Assembly: GCA_900546435.1 (NCBI GenBank)
Contig: URCQ01000001.1
Coordinates: forward strand, 171,512-235,511
Source of the DNA: an uncultured Pseudobutyrivibrio sp.
GTDB taxonomy: Bacteria; Bacillota; Clostridia; Lachnospirales; Lachnospiraceae
Length of the DNA stretch: 64,000 nt
Direction: 5' to 3'
The notes beneath the pieces were generated by a model, which had not been told where the DNA came from, searched no databases, and saw only the letters and a program-made list of their open reading frames with translations. The translations under genes and the position numbers were made by a program. Positions 16,768 to 27,000 of the stretch are shown here, piece by piece (within the stretch, counting starts at the first letter, position 1; each line of letters opens with the position of its first letter).

Positions 16768-16826
16768 GGGACACTCCATGTGGCAAAAGGGACACTCCAT
16801 ATGGCAAAAGGAACGTCCCTGTAGCA
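16768..16826 (-). repeat. Short hairpin-forming repeat related to the tips of element 1
   Basis: Two 21-bp tandem units (16768-16788 and 16789-16809, differing at one base) are followed by GGAACGTCCCTGTAGCA. The same sequence with four or so changes forms the right tip of element 1 (12582-12614) and, inverted, its left tip. On the minus strand GGGACGTTCC pairs with GGAGTGTCCC using G-U wobble; on the plus strand these become mismatches, so the RNA hairpin favours the minus strand. It lies between maeB-like malic enzyme and DUF4364 genes. Confidence 0.75.
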
Positions 16827-16830
16827 ATAA

Positions 16831-17979
16831 TTAAATGTGATCTTTGACGGCTTGTGATACAACTTGTGCAACACGAGGGTCAAATGCTTCTGGTAAGATA
16901 AAGTCTTCGCTTAACTGTTCGCTGTCGACGAGATTTGCAAGTGCATTTGCAGCAGCGAGTTTCATTTCTTCGGTAATTTGTGTGGCACGTCCTTCTAACG
17001 CACCCTTAAAGATACCAGGGAAAGCAATGACATTGTTTACCTGATTCGGGAAGTCACTGCGTCCGGTACCAACAACTTTTGCTCCGGCAGCTTTTGCGAC
17101 ATCCGGCATGATTTCCGGTGTAGGATTTGCCATTGCAAAAATGATGGCATCACGATTCATAGAAGAAACCATTTCAGCAGAAACGATATTAGGAGCGGAT
17201 ACACCAACAAAGATATCGGCGCCAACCAAAGCATCTGCTAAGGAACCGGTACGATTTTCTAAATTGGTCACTTCGGTCATTTGCTTTTGCATCCAGTTTA
17301 ATCCCGGATAATCTTTACCGATGATACCTTCGCGGTCGCACATCATGACATGCTTGAAGCCATAGCGGAGCAGTAATTTTGTAATGGCAATTCCGGCAGA
17401 ACCGGCACCATTGACAACAACGCGACAATCTTCTTTTTCTTTGCCTACAACTTTAAGACCATTGATAATACCTGCGAGAACGACAATGGCAGTTCCATGC
17501 TGGTCATCGTGAAAAACAGGAATCGGTAATTCCTTCTTTAAACGTTCCTCAATTTCGAAGCATCTTGGAGCGGAAATATCCTCTAAATTGATGCCGCCAA
17601 AGGTAGGGGCTATCGCTTTGACAGCGGCTATGATTTCGTCTGTATCCTGTGTTGATAAACAGATAGGAAAAGCATTGACACCACCAAATTCTTTGAAGAG
17701 GACACATTTACCCTCCATAACAGGCATGGCAGCTTCTGGTCCAATATTGCCAAGACCAAGAACGGCACTTCCGTCAGAAACAACAGCAACGGTATTTGCC
17801 TTAAGTGTGTATGTGTATGCAGCGTCTTTATCTTCAGCGATGATACGACAAGGTGCAGCTACACCTGGTGTATATGCGATGGAAAGATCCTCACGGCTCT
17901 TTATGGGTGCTTTGGCGCATGTTTCGATTTTTCCATTCCATTGTTTGTGTAAAAAAATGGCTTTTTCATCAATACTCAT
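16831..17979 (-). CDS. Malic enzyme, NAD(P)-dependent (short bacterial type)
   Basis: The 382-residue protein decarboxylates malate to pyruvate with reduction of NAD(P). Motifs include SIAYTPGVAAPC with the catalytic tyrosine, KANTVAVVSDGSAVLGLGNIGP, NLEDISAPRCFEIE with the metal-binding acidic residues, HDDQHGTAIV, and the Rossmann NGAGSAGIAI. It lacks the C-terminal phosphotransacetylase-like domain of long MaeB proteins. Cofactor preference cannot be decided by eye. GGAAGGACAGG lies upstream of the ATG, and a promoter is visible beyond it. Confidence 0.92.
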   Translation of the reverse strand: MSIDEKAIFLHKQWNGKIETCAKAPIKSREDLSIAYTPGVAAPCRIIAEDKDAAYTYTLKANTVAVVSDGSAVLGLGNIGPEAAMPVMEGKCVLFKEFGGVNAFPICLSTQDTDEIIAAVKAIAPTFGGINLEDISAPRCFEIEERLKKELPIPVFHDDQHGTAIVVLAGIINGLKVVGKEKEDCRVVVNGAGSAGIAITKLLLRYGFKHVMMCDREGIIGKDYPGLNWMQKQMTEVTNLENRTGSLADALVGADIFVGVSAPNIVSAEMVSSMNRDAIIFAMANPTPEIMPDVAKAAGAKVVGTGRSDFPNQVNNVIAFPGIFKGALEGRATQITEEMKLAAANALANLVDSEQLSEDFILPEAFDPRVAQVVSQAVKDHI

Positions 17980-18026
17980 GATTTTGTCCTGTCCTTCCTT
18001 TGTGTTTATAATCCAATTGTTTCCTT

Positions 18027-18054
18027 ATTATAGCATATTCATATGAAATCTAAA
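18027..18054 (-). promoter_or_regulatory. Promoter of malic enzyme gene
   Basis: On the minus strand TTTAGA (18054-18049) and TATAAT (18032-18027) are separated by 16 bp, upstream of the start at 17979. Confidence 0.55.
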
Positions 18055-18062
18055 ATAGGGTA

Positions 18063-18091
18063 TTCCCAATTTAAAGCAAATAAGATATACT
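18063..18091 (+). promoter_or_regulatory. Candidate promoter of rho
   Basis: TTCCCA at 18063-18068 and TATACT at 18086-18091 with a 17-bp spacer; back to back with the malic enzyme promoter. Confidence 0.45.
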
Positions 18092-18186
18092 ATAGACAAT
18101 CGTGATGATCTAGGTCATTTCAGACAAGGTTACCCAATTAGAATGAATAAAATAATGTTAGTGATAAATAGGACAAGGAGTAGGGC

Positions 18187-19626
18187 ATGAGAGAAAAATA
18201 CGAGAGCTTATCTGCTGCTGTATTACGTGAACTTGCAAAATCAAGAGGTATCAAGGGAATTTCTTCGATGAAAAAAAGCCAGTTGGTAGAAGCAATGCTT
18301 GCACAGGATGAAGCAGAAGCAACAGAGACTAAAGTGGAAGAGGCTATGAAAAAAGAAGAACATACGGCGGAACGGACACCTGCGGCACATCGCAATCGCC
18401 CAGCTTCGGAAGGAAGAAGAGAACATCGCCCAAGTAATGAGCATCATGACAATACACGTGCAGAAAGAACAGAAAGTACAGCGGATTCTTCCCATGCAGA
18501 AGAACCAAAAAGATGCGAAGGCATTCTGGAAGTCATGCAGGATGGATTTGGTTTTATTCGTAGTGACAATTATTTGCCGGGAGATCATGACGTATATGTA
18601 GCTCCTGCGCAGATTCGCAGACTGAATCTGAAAACCGGTGATATCCTTGTAGGGAAAACAAAACGTAACAATCCGACCGATAAATTTGGCGCATTGATGC
18701 AATTAGATACAGTGAATGGTTTTGCGGTAGAAGAGGCAGCAAAACGCAAGAATTTTGAAGATCTGACACCGATTTTCCCAAATCAGCGTATCCGCTTAGA
18801 ACAGCCGGGATCTTCTGTTGCTATGCGTATTGTAGACTTGGTTTCTCCAATTGGTAAGGGGCAGCGTGGTATGATTGTTTCCCAGCCAAAAGCCGGAAAG
18901 ACGACACTTTTAAAAGAAATTGCAAAATCGGTGACCACCTCATATCCTAATATGCATCTGATCATTCTGTTGATTGATGAACGTCCGGAGGAAGTCACAG
19001 ATATTCGTGAAGCGATTCAGGGAGATAATGTGGAAGTGATTTATTCTACGTTTGATGAGTTGCCGGAACATCACAAGCGTGTTTCAGAGATGGTTATGGA
19101 GCGTGCAAAGAGACTGGTTGAGCATAAGAAAGATGTAATGATTCTTATGGATAGTATTACTCGTCTGGCAAGAGCGTATAACCTTACGGTTCCGCCAAGT
19201 GGTCGTACATTGTCCGGTGGTCTGGATCCTGCAGCACTGCATATGCCAAAGAAATTCTTTGGTGCAGCCAGAAATATGCGTGAGGGCGGAAGCCTTACCA
19301 TTCTTGCAACAGCACTTGTAGATACAGGAAGCAAGATGGATGATGTTGTATTTGAGGAATTTAAGGGAACCGGTAACATGGAAGTGATTCTGGATCGTAA
19401 GCTTTCAGAAAAAAGAGTATTCCCAGCCATTGATATTGCTAAATCAGGCACTCGTCGGGATGATCTGCTTTTGAACAAAGAAGAACAGGAAGCAATGGAA
19501 ATCATGCGTCGTGGTATGAATGGCATGCGTAAAGATGAAGCAGTAGAAAGTATTTTGAATATGTTTGCGCACACACGCAATAATAAAGAATATATTGCGA
19601 AGGTACTGCGCAGCCGTATGTTTTAA
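18187..19626 (+). CDS. rho: Transcription termination factor Rho
   Basis: The 479-residue protein is the hexameric RNA helicase that ends transcription. The N-terminal Rho-N domain (LRELAKSRGIKGISSMKKSQL) is followed by a polar, low-complexity insert rich in E, H and R at about 45-105. The cold-shock-like RNA-binding domain reads GILEVMQDGFGFIRS. Walker A is SQPKAGKTTLLKE, Walker B is LIILLIDERPEEV, and the Q-loop and R-loop segments are in the C-terminal half. ACAAGGAGT precedes the ATG. The insert is a common feature of clostridial Rho. Confidence 0.97.
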   Translation: MREKYESLSAAVLRELAKSRGIKGISSMKKSQLVEAMLAQDEAEATETKVEEAMKKEEHTAERTPAAHRNRPASEGRREHRPSNEHHDNTRAERTESTADSSHAEEPKRCEGILEVMQDGFGFIRSDNYLPGDHDVYVAPAQIRRLNLKTGDILVGKTKRNNPTDKFGALMQLDTVNGFAVEEAAKRKNFEDLTPIFPNQRIRLEQPGSSVAMRIVDLVSPIGKGQRGMIVSQPKAGKTTLLKEIAKSVTTSYPNMHLIILLIDERPEEVTDIREAIQGDNVEVIYSTFDELPEHHKRVSEMVMERAKRLVEHKKDVMILMDSITRLARAYNLTVPPSGRTLSGGLDPAALHMPKKFFGAARNMREGGSLTILATALVDTGSKMDDVVFEEFKGTGNMEVILDRKLSEKRVFPAIDIAKSGTRRDDLLLNKEEQEAMEIMRRGMNGMRKDEAVESILNMFAHTRNNKEYIAKVLRSRMF

Positions 19627-19675
19627 TACTTTCGAATTAAGGCTCAAATTAAGTTGAAATATTTTGCTATAACTA

Positions 19676-19704
19676 TTGCATTCTGGGGATGGCTATGCTA
19701 CAAT
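19676..19704 (+). promoter_or_regulatory. Promoter of rpmE
   Basis: TTGCAT at 19676-19681 and TACAAT at 19699-19704, 17-bp spacer, leaving a leader of about 92 nt. Confidence 0.65.
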
Positions 19705-19740
19705 AATGAAGCTGTTTATCGGGATGTAAATAGTATCGTG

Positions 19741-19759
19741 TATGTCCTTTTCGGACATA
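19741..19759 (+). promoter_or_regulatory. Leader hairpin of rpmE, candidate L31 autoregulatory element
   Basis: TATGTCC (19741-19747) pairs with GGACATA (19753-19759) around TTTTC in the rpmE 5' leader. L31 leaders that bind the protein are known in several bacterial groups including Firmicutes. Whether this hairpin belongs to that family was not tested. Confidence 0.4.
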
Positions 19760-19803
19760 AAACATGCAATACAATAGATTATGTTTTTAGAGAGGTGTAA
19801 GTA

Positions 19804-20007
19804 ATGAGACAAGGTATTCATCCAGATTATTATCAGGCTACTGTAACATGTAACTGCGGTAACACATTTGTAACAGGATCTACAAAGGAAGATATCCACG
19901 TAGAAATTTGTTCTAAGTGTCATCCTTTCTACACAGGACAGCAGAAGGCTACAAAGGCTCGTGGACGTATTGACAAGTTCAACAAGAAGTACGGTATTGA
20001 GCAGTAA
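19804..20007 (+). CDS. rpmE: Ribosomal protein bL31, zinc-binding form
   Basis: The 67-residue ribosomal protein begins MRQGIHPDYY and has four cysteines at 16, 18, 36 and 39 (CNC and CSKC), the zinc-binding C+ form. AGAGGTGTAAGTA precedes the ATG. It sits in the usual Firmicutes order rho, rpmE, DUF1385, prmC, prfA. Confidence 0.97.
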   Translation: MRQGIHPDYYQATVTCNCGNTFVTGSTKEDIHVEICSKCHPFYTGQQKATKARGRIDKFNKKYGIEQ

Positions 20008-20022
20008 GACACAGTCGATTAC

Positions 20023-20058
20023 AGGGGTCAGATCTTTTTGGGGTCTGACCCTATTTTT
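20023..20058 (+). terminator. Terminator after rpmE
   Basis: AGGGGTCAGA pairs with TCTGACCCT around a T/G-rich loop, followed by ATTTTTT. Confidence 0.85.
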
Positions 20059-20109
20059 TACTGTCATGTATTTGTTTATAATATTGTTATGATATAGAGG
20101 TTAATGACT

Positions 20110-21036
20110 ATGAAGTTTTCCGGTATTGGTGGTCAGGCGGTCATGGAAGGTGTCATGATGCGCAACGGAAAAGATTATGCGATTGCGGTTCGTCTCAATG
20201 ACGGATCCATTCATGTGGATAAAAAAAAGACAAAAGGACAGGATGGTATCTGGTACCGTATTCCGATTATTCGTGGCATTTGTAATTTTATCAGTTCTTT
20301 TGTGATTGGAATGTCGACACTTATGGATTCTGCAGCATATTTTGAAGAGGAAAATCCAAAAAATCTGACCGAAGAAGAAAAGAAAAAAAAGGAAAAACGT
20401 GACAAGGTAGAAATGACAGGAACCGTCATTTTTTCTGTGGTGCTCGCGCTTGTGATTTTTTTACTGATACCATATTATTTTTCACGTATTGTCGGACGAT
20501 GGGTGGATTCCAAAACGCTGATGGCTTTTCTGGAAGGAGTCTTGCGTATTGTCATTTTTGTTATTTATATTAAGGCGATTTCTTGTATGGAAGATATTCG
20601 ACGCGTCTTTATGTATCATGGGGCAGAGCACAAATGTATCAATTGTATTGAGCATGGTCTGCCGCTTACGGTAGAAAATGTACGAAAAAGTTCGCGTCAG
20701 CACAAACGCTGTGGAACGAGTTTTCTCTTGTTTGTGCTAGTTATTAGTATGGTTGTATTTATGTTTATTCGATTTGATGCGGCATGGATGCAGCTGTTAT
20801 GCAGATTACTGTTGGTTCCGTTGATTGCAGGTGTTTCTTATGAATTTATTCGACTTGCAGGGCGAAGTGAGAACGCAGTGGTACAGATTTTTAGCAAGCC
20901 GGGGTTGTGGCTGCAGAAGTTGACAACGAGTGAACCGGATGATGCCATGATTGAAGTGGGCATGGCATCGGTGGAAGCCGTTTTTGATTGGAAGACATTC
21001 CAGGAAGAAAATAAGGAGTGCTTTCATGAAGTATAG
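20110..21036 (+). CDS. DUF1385 family membrane protein (YqhQ-like)
   Basis: The 308-residue product opens with GIGGQAVMEGVMMRNG, the DUF1385 signature, followed by a conserved IPIIRGICNF region. Hydrophobic segments lie at about 105-125, 140-165, 205-225 and 230-250. A metal-ligand-like block YHGAEHKCINCIEHG near 170 contains His, Glu and Cys residues. The function is not established, though a tight link to prmC and prfA is widespread. The ATG at 20110 is preferred over 20104 on spacing from GAGG. The gene overlaps prmC by 11 bp. Confidence 0.85.
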   Translation: MKFSGIGGQAVMEGVMMRNGKDYAIAVRLNDGSIHVDKKKTKGQDGIWYRIPIIRGICNFISSFVIGMSTLMDSAAYFEEENPKNLTEEEKKKKEKRDKVEMTGTVIFSVVLALVIFLLIPYYFSRIVGRWVDSKTLMAFLEGVLRIVIFVIYIKAISCMEDIRRVFMYHGAEHKCINCIEHGLPLTVENVRKSSRQHKRCGTSFLLFVLVISMVVFMFIRFDAAWMQLLCRLLLVPLIAGVSYEFIRLAGRSENAVVQIFSKPGLWLQKLTTSEPDDAMIEVGMASVEAVFDWKTFQEENKECFHEV

Positions 21037-21862
21037 AGAGTTGTTACAGGAAGGTGCAGAACAACTGAAAAAAGCGGCAATTACTGATGCAGACGTGGAT
21101 GCAGCTTATTTGTTAGAGTATGTCTGTGGGATAGACCGGACGCATTATCTGTTATGCATGACAGAGACGGTTCCACCACAGATGGCAGCACGCTATGAGG
21201 AAGCAATAGCATTGCGGGCAACACACCAGCCGCTGCAGTACATTACCGGCGAACAGGAATTTATGGGGTTACCGTTTCAGGTAAGCCCGGAGGTGTTGAT
21301 TCCACGACAGGATACGGAGACGCTTGTGGAACAGACACAACGTGTATTAAAAGACAATGATCGTATTCTTGATATGTGTACGGGGAGTGGCTGTATTTTG
21401 ATTAGTCTTCTCCATGAAAATAAGACATGTCAGGGCATGGGCGTAGATATTGCAGAAACATCCATTGCTTTGGCGCGTGAAAATGCCAAAAAAAATGATG
21501 TCCAGGCAGAATGGCTCGTAAGCGACTTGTTTTCGGAGGTTCATGGAGTGTTTGATGTGATGGTATCGAACCCTCCTTATATTGCGACAGCGGTGCTGCA
21601 GGAGCTGATGCCGGAGGTGATCGAGCATGAACCAAAACGTGCGTTGGATGGACATGAAGATGGCTTATATTTTTACCGTCAGATTATTGCAGAGGCACCG
21701 AAGTATTTAAAACCGGGCGGATGGATTTTATTTGAAATTGGTTATGATCAGGGCGAAAGTGTGCCGGCACTTTTGACAGAAGCCGGTTTTACGGAGATTA
21801 TCGTTATAAAAGATTATAACGGAAATGATCGCGTGGTACGCGCCAGACTGCATGACTTGTAG
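21026..21862 (+). CDS. prmC: Peptide chain release factor N5-glutamine methyltransferase
   Basis: The 278-residue SAM-dependent enzyme methylates the glutamine of the GGQ motif in release factors. The PrmC N-terminal helical domain leads to IPRQDTETLVEQ, the SAM-binding ILDMCTGSGCILI near residue 110 and the catalytic NPPY at 182-185. The start at 21026 has AAGGAGTG upstream and lies inside the end of the DUF1385 gene. Its substrate, RF1, is encoded just downstream. Confidence 0.95.
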   Translation: MKYRELLQEGAEQLKKAAITDADVDAAYLLEYVCGIDRTHYLLCMTETVPPQMAARYEEAIALRATHQPLQYITGEQEFMGLPFQVSPEVLIPRQDTETLVEQTQRVLKDNDRILDMCTGSGCILISLLHENKTCQGMGVDIAETSIALARENAKKNDVQAEWLVSDLFSEVHGVFDVMVSNPPYIATAVLQELMPEVIEHEPKRALDGHEDGLYFYRQIIAEAPKYLKPGGWILFEIGYDQGESVPALLTEAGFTEIIVIKDYNGNDRVVRARLHDL

Positions 21863-21966
21863 CGCTCATTTTTTGATAAGAAAATGTCAGTCGCAGTAGG
21901 ATGATGGCGATGTAAAAGCGATAGATGTAAATGAGATAGATGAATTAAGATAAAGGAGAAAAGCAT

Positions 21967-23046
21967 ATGTTTGATAAATTAGATGACCTCATTCTTCGAT
22001 ATGAGGAAGTGATGAACCTGCTGAGTGAACCGGATGTGGCAAACGATACCAATCGTTTCCGTGATCTTATGAAGGAGCAGGCAAATCTTGCACCGATTGT
22101 TGAGGCGTATAAAGAATATAAAGCATGCAAAGAAACCGTGGAAGATTCTTTGGCTATGCTGGAAGAAGAATCCGATGAAGATATGCGTGATATGCTGAAA
22201 GAAGAACTTTCTACGGCAAGAAAGCGTATTGAGGAATTAGAGACACAGTTAAAAATCCTGTTATTGCCAAAAGACCCGAATGATGATAAGAACGTTATCG
22301 TGGAAATTCGTGCAGGCGCAGGTGGAGAAGAAGCAGCACTTTTTGCAGCAGAGATGTATCGACTTTACGTTCACTATGTGGAAAGCCGTGGCTGGAAAGT
22401 AGAGCTGATGGAAGCGGACGAGACGGGTATTGGCGGTATGAAATCTGTGAACTTTATGGTGAAGGGTGATGGCGCTTATTCTGTATTAAAGTATGAATCT
22501 GGTGTGCATCGTGTACAGCGTGTTCCAGAGACAGAATCACAGGGACGTATTCAGACATCCACCTGTTCTGTAGCAGTTATGCCGGAGGCTGAGGAAGTCG
22601 ACATCCAGATTGATGAAAAAGACATTCGAATTGACGTTATGAGAGCGTCAGGTAATGGTGGTCAGTGCGTTAATACAACGGACTCTGCGGTACGTTTGAC
22701 ACACTATCCAACCGGTATTGTCATTTATTCACAGACAGAAAAATCACAGTTGCAGAATAAGGCAAAAGCATTTGCTCTTTTACGTACCAAGTTATATGAT
22801 TTAGAATTGCAAAAGAAGCAGGATGCGGAAGCGGAAGAGAGACGAAGCCAGATTGGTACGGGAGATCGTTCCGAAAAGATTCGTACGTACAACTTCCCGC
22901 AAGGGCGTGTGACAGACCATAGAATTAATCTGACACTGTACAAGCTGGATAAGATTATGAATGGTGATATTCAGGAAATCATTGATGCGTGCATTGCAGC
23001 CGACCAGGCGAAGAAGTTAGCAAAAATGAACGATAATGAAGCATAA
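21967..23046 (+). CDS. prfA: Peptide chain release factor 1
   Basis: The 359-residue RF1 recognises UAG and UAA. The codon-recognition PxT tripeptide is PET in RVPETESQGR, and the catalytic GGQ is at residues 231-233 in SGNGGQCVNTTDSAVR. An N-terminal coiled-coil region, acidic and rich in E and K, precedes these. AAGGAGAAAAGC lies upstream of the ATG. The upstream prmC encodes its modifying enzyme. A terminator follows. Confidence 0.97.
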   Translation: MFDKLDDLILRYEEVMNLLSEPDVANDTNRFRDLMKEQANLAPIVEAYKEYKACKETVEDSLAMLEEESDEDMRDMLKEELSTARKRIEELETQLKILLLPKDPNDDKNVIVEIRAGAGGEEAALFAAEMYRLYVHYVESRGWKVELMEADETGIGGMKSVNFMVKGDGAYSVLKYESGVHRVQRVPETESQGRIQTSTCSVAVMPEAEEVDIQIDEKDIRIDVMRASGNGGQCVNTTDSAVRLTHYPTGIVIYSQTEKSQLQNKAKAFALLRTKLYDLELQKKQDAEAEERRSQIGTGDRSEKIRTYNFPQGRVTDHRINLTLYKLDKIMNGDIQEIIDACIAADQAKKLAKMNDNEA

Positions 23047-23051
23047 AGACA

Positions 23052-23079
23052 AAAGCGTAGGTGAAGCCTGCGCTTTTTC
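23052..23079 (+). terminator. Terminator after prfA
   Basis: AAGCGTAGG pairs with CCTGCGCTT (one G-U), loop TGAAG, followed by TTTCT. Confidence 0.8.
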
Positions 23080-23181
23080 TTAAATATTTCTTAAATTCCA
23101 AGGTTTTGGTACACCCATTTCATGAAATTGTGTATAATAAAGTTGACATACTCACAGGTACATAGGAAGGAGCGCAGCGAT

Positions 23182-23994
23182 ATGTGGAATAACAAAGTAT
23201 TAAAACAAAAAGCAAAAGAACGAATGAAAGTAAATTACTGGAAAATGGTTTTGGTAGGATTGTTACTTGCCTTACTTTCCGGAGGAGCTGCTTCAGAATC
23301 AGGTGCTAGAAATTCTGTGCAGAACACAACAAGCGACATTACAAACGAATCACAGTATTATGATGAGGATGCATTCTTTTCCGGAGGATATGATATTGAT
23401 CCGGATATGATGGTGGATTCCCTTGGCTTCTGGGGCCTTTTTGGCGGAATGATGCTTGGGGTGGTTGTAGTTGCCGTTGTCATTGGCATCTGCCTTGTTA
23501 TTTTTGTGTTTAATCCACTGGAAATCGGAGCCCGTCGTTTCTTCTATCGTAATATAAATGAGAAGGCTGAATTAAAAGAAGTGGGATTTGGTTTTGACCG
23601 TAATTATCTGGGAAGTGTAAAAACCATGTTCCTGCGCGATTTATATACGGTTTTATGGACGCTGTTATTTATCATTCCGGGAATTGTAAAAAGCTATGAA
23701 TATCGCATGATACCATATCTTTTGGCAGAAAATCCGGAGATGAGTACAGATGAGGCCTTTGCCATCAGTAAGCGTATGATGTATGGAAATAAAGCAGCTG
23801 CATTCTGGTTTGATCTTACCTTTATTGGATGGAGAATTTTAGGCGCAATTACCTTTGGTATCGTCAATATTTTCTGGGTAAATCCATACTACAATCAGTC
23901 AGATGCAATGCTTTATGATGCCATTAAGTTTGATGATAATAATCGTCAGTCAGCAAATTGGCAGGCAGACAATGATAGCAATACATCATTTTAG
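23182..23994 (+). CDS. DUF975 family membrane protein
   Basis: The 270-residue protein has a short N-terminal region beginning MWNNKVLKQKAKE, a hydrophobic stretch at about 24-35, and a long polar loop at 36-80 rich in D, S and N. Hydrophobic segments follow at about 83-110, 150-170 and 210-235. The FNPLEIGARRFFYRN and IPGIVKSYEYRMIPYLLAENP blocks are typical of DUF975. Function is unknown. The ATG at 23182 follows GGAAGGAGCG. A TATAAT at 23133-23138 is a likely -10 box, but no clear -35 was found. addB begins 13 bp after it. Confidence 0.85.
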   Translation: MWNNKVLKQKAKERMKVNYWKMVLVGLLLALLSGGAASESGARNSVQNTTSDITNESQYYDEDAFFSGGYDIDPDMMVDSLGFWGLFGGMMLGVVVVAVVIGICLVIFVFNPLEIGARRFFYRNINEKAELKEVGFGFDRNYLGSVKTMFLRDLYTVLWTLLFIIPGIVKSYEYRMIPYLLAENPEMSTDEAFAISKRMMYGNKAAAFWFDLTFIGWRILGAITFGIVNIFWVNPYYNQSDAMLYDAIKFDDNNRQSANWQADNDSNTSF

Positions 23995-24006
23995 AGGATA
24001 TAAGAA

Positions 24007-27000
24007 ATGTCATTACAGTTTGTGATTGGAAATGCCGGCAGCGGCAAATCCACGTATCTGTATCAACGTGTGATTGAGGAAGCTATTGCACATCCACAGA
24101 AAAACTATCTGGTGATTGTTCCGGAACAGTTTACCATGCACACGCAGGAACAGCTGGTTGCAATGCATCCTAAACATGCCATTATGAATATTGATGTGCT
24201 TAGCTTTGACCGTATGGCATACCGTATTTTTGATGAGTTGGGAACAGATACCTTAGAAGTCTTAGAAGAGACAGGAAAAAATTTATTACTGCGAAAAGTT
24301 GCACAAGAGCAGGAAACAAAGTTGCATGCTCTTGGCAAAAACATGAAACGACCTGGGTATATTGCCCAGGTCAAGTCTTTAATATCGGAATTTGCGCAGT
24401 ATAATATCACGCCGGATCAATTAGAAGAAATTATGAGTCGCCCGGAGCTGAGTGAAAGTCTGCGATACAAAGGGGCAGATCTTGTGACGATGTACCGTGC
24501 ATTTCAGGAAAAAATTGCGGGAACTTATATTACCACAGAACAGATTTTGCAAAAGTTTTTGGCAGTTTCCGGAGATTCAAAGATTCTACGTGGAGCAACC
24601 ATTGTTTTTGATGGATTTACCGGATTTACACCGATCCAGAATCAGGTCATTGAAGAATTGCTCCGTCTTGCAGAAACGATTCTTGTAACAATCACCTGTG
24701 ATATCCGGGAAACGTTTTTTGGCAGGATTGAGGAACAGGAATTATTTGCAATTAGTAAGAAGACAATGGCAAAACTGGTGGATATGACAAAACGCAGTGG
24801 TGTGACGCTGGAAGATCCGATTTTACTTGGGACGCAGGAAAAGAAGCGGTTTGTTGCAGGGGGCTTTTTAGAACATCTGGAACAAAATCTGTTCCGCGTG
24901 GGGACAAGCGTTTATAAAAAACAGAAAGCATCTGATGCCATTCGTATAGTCAGCCTGAAAAATCCTAGACAGGAACTTCTATACGCAGCAAGTGAGATCA
25001 CAAAGGCTGTGCGAACAGAGGGCAGACGCTATAGTGATTTTGCGATTGTATGTGCAAATCTGGATACGTATCGTTACAGTGTACCGGCGGTCATGGAACA
25101 GTACCATGTGCCGTATTTTTTAGATGTAAAGTCAGAGATTGTTTTTCAGCCAATGATTGAGTTTATCTATGGGCTTTTGATGGTGTTTGAAGAAGATTTC
25201 TCTTATGAAAGTGTGATGCGCTTGCTGCGTACAGGTATGAGTGACCTGTTGACCGAAGAAATTGATCAGCTTGAAAATTATATTCTCGCATCCGGCATAC
25301 GTGGACATCGGAAATATGAGGAGCCGTTTGTCATTTCTACGCAAGGCTATACACCGGAGATGCTGGTGGAGTTAAATGAGATCCGTATGCGTCTGGTTGT
25401 GCCGTTGCAGCAATTTGCAGCTACTGTTTTACAGCGGACACAAGCACAGAATGAACGAAAAAGGCAGAGCAAGTGGCTGACAAAGACAAGAAAAGTTTCC
25501 GTGGAAGCACTTTCTTATGGAATATACGAATATCTTACGCATCATCATATACAGGAGCGGCTGGAGGAAAAAGCAGCTTTTTATGAGGAGGTAGCAGATG
25601 CTGTAAAAAGTGGTGAATATCGCCAGATTTATGGCGCCTGTATGGATTTGCTGGATAAGGTTGTCTGTATGTTAGGCACGGAAGAAATGACAGTTACAGA
25701 ATATCGGGAGATTCTGGCGTCCGGATTTGAATCCATTGCAGTTGGTATGATTCCACCGGCAAAAGATTGCGTCGTGATTGGTGATATGGAAAGAACAAGA
25801 CTTTCGGATATACGCACGATGTATTTGATTGGTGCAAATGATGGCGCTATTCCAAAGGCACTCGGCAATGGCGGTATTTTGTCACAATTAGACAGGGAAA
25901 AACTAATGGAACTTGATGTTGAGGTGGCACCATCCGACAGACAGAAAGCTTTTATGCAGCGTTTTTATCTGTATTTTGTAATGACAAAACCGGCAAGAGA
26001 ACTGATTGTGACCTATACGCGTGTAGATGGCGAGAGTAAAGCAATACGCAGATCATATCTGATACAGACATTGCTACGCATGTTTCCGGAATTGTCTGTG
26101 ACGGAACTGGAAGAGTTACCGGCACAAAATCGTATTTTGACGGAAGAAACAGCGCAGGATTATTATGTGGATCTGCTGCGTCAGTATGTAGAAGAACAAA
26201 AAGTGGAGGATGCATTTTTGGCATGTCTTGCGTGGGAAGAAAAAAGAGATGCCAAAGCTTTTGCACAGCTGCGCGATGCAGCGTTTTACGAGCATAAAGA
26301 AGAAAAATTATCGAAAGCAGCATTGGATGTGGTTTATGGTACGGCAATCACCGAGAGTGTGAGCCGGCTGGAACAATATGCAAGATGTGCGTATGCGTAT
26401 TTTCTGCGTTATGGTCTGGGACTTATGCCACGCGCGGAGCATGCCTTTGAAGTGGTGGATATGGGAAATCTCTATCATGAAGCGTTAGAAGCATATGCAA
26501 AACGTCTGGAAGCAAGAGAGGATATCAACTGGTATACCGTGGATGAAGAACAGAGCAATGCTATTTTGCGTGAAGCCATTGATGCGACGTATCAGACCAT
26601 GACGAAAATAGAATTATTGGATGAGGGACGTGACCGCTACATTTTATGGCGTATGGAACGTACCTTGCAGCAGACCGTTCATACTTTATTGGAACAGGTG
26701 CGAAAGGGTTCTTTTGTTCCCCACGCCTTTGAAGTGGATTTTCGCGAAGTGGGAGATCTGGATGCACTGCGATATCAGCTGGACGAAATGCATACAATGC
26801 GCCTGCGTGGAAAAATTGACCGTGTGGATCTTTATCGGGATGCACAGAAAGTGTATGTTAAGATTGTAGATTATAAATCAGGGGTAAAAGATATTGACTT
26901 TTCCAGATTGTATGATGGACTGCAGGTACAGCTGGTACTGTATATGGATGCGATGGAGGAAAGTCTGAAAAAACAGTATCCAAAGCATTCCGTTGAGCCT

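Noticed and set aside
16738..16827. N-terminal extension of the DUF4364 protein
   Set aside because: It would translate the short repeat (Cys-His-Met-Glu-Cys-Pro units); a good AAGGAGAA lies before the downstream ATG at 16737.
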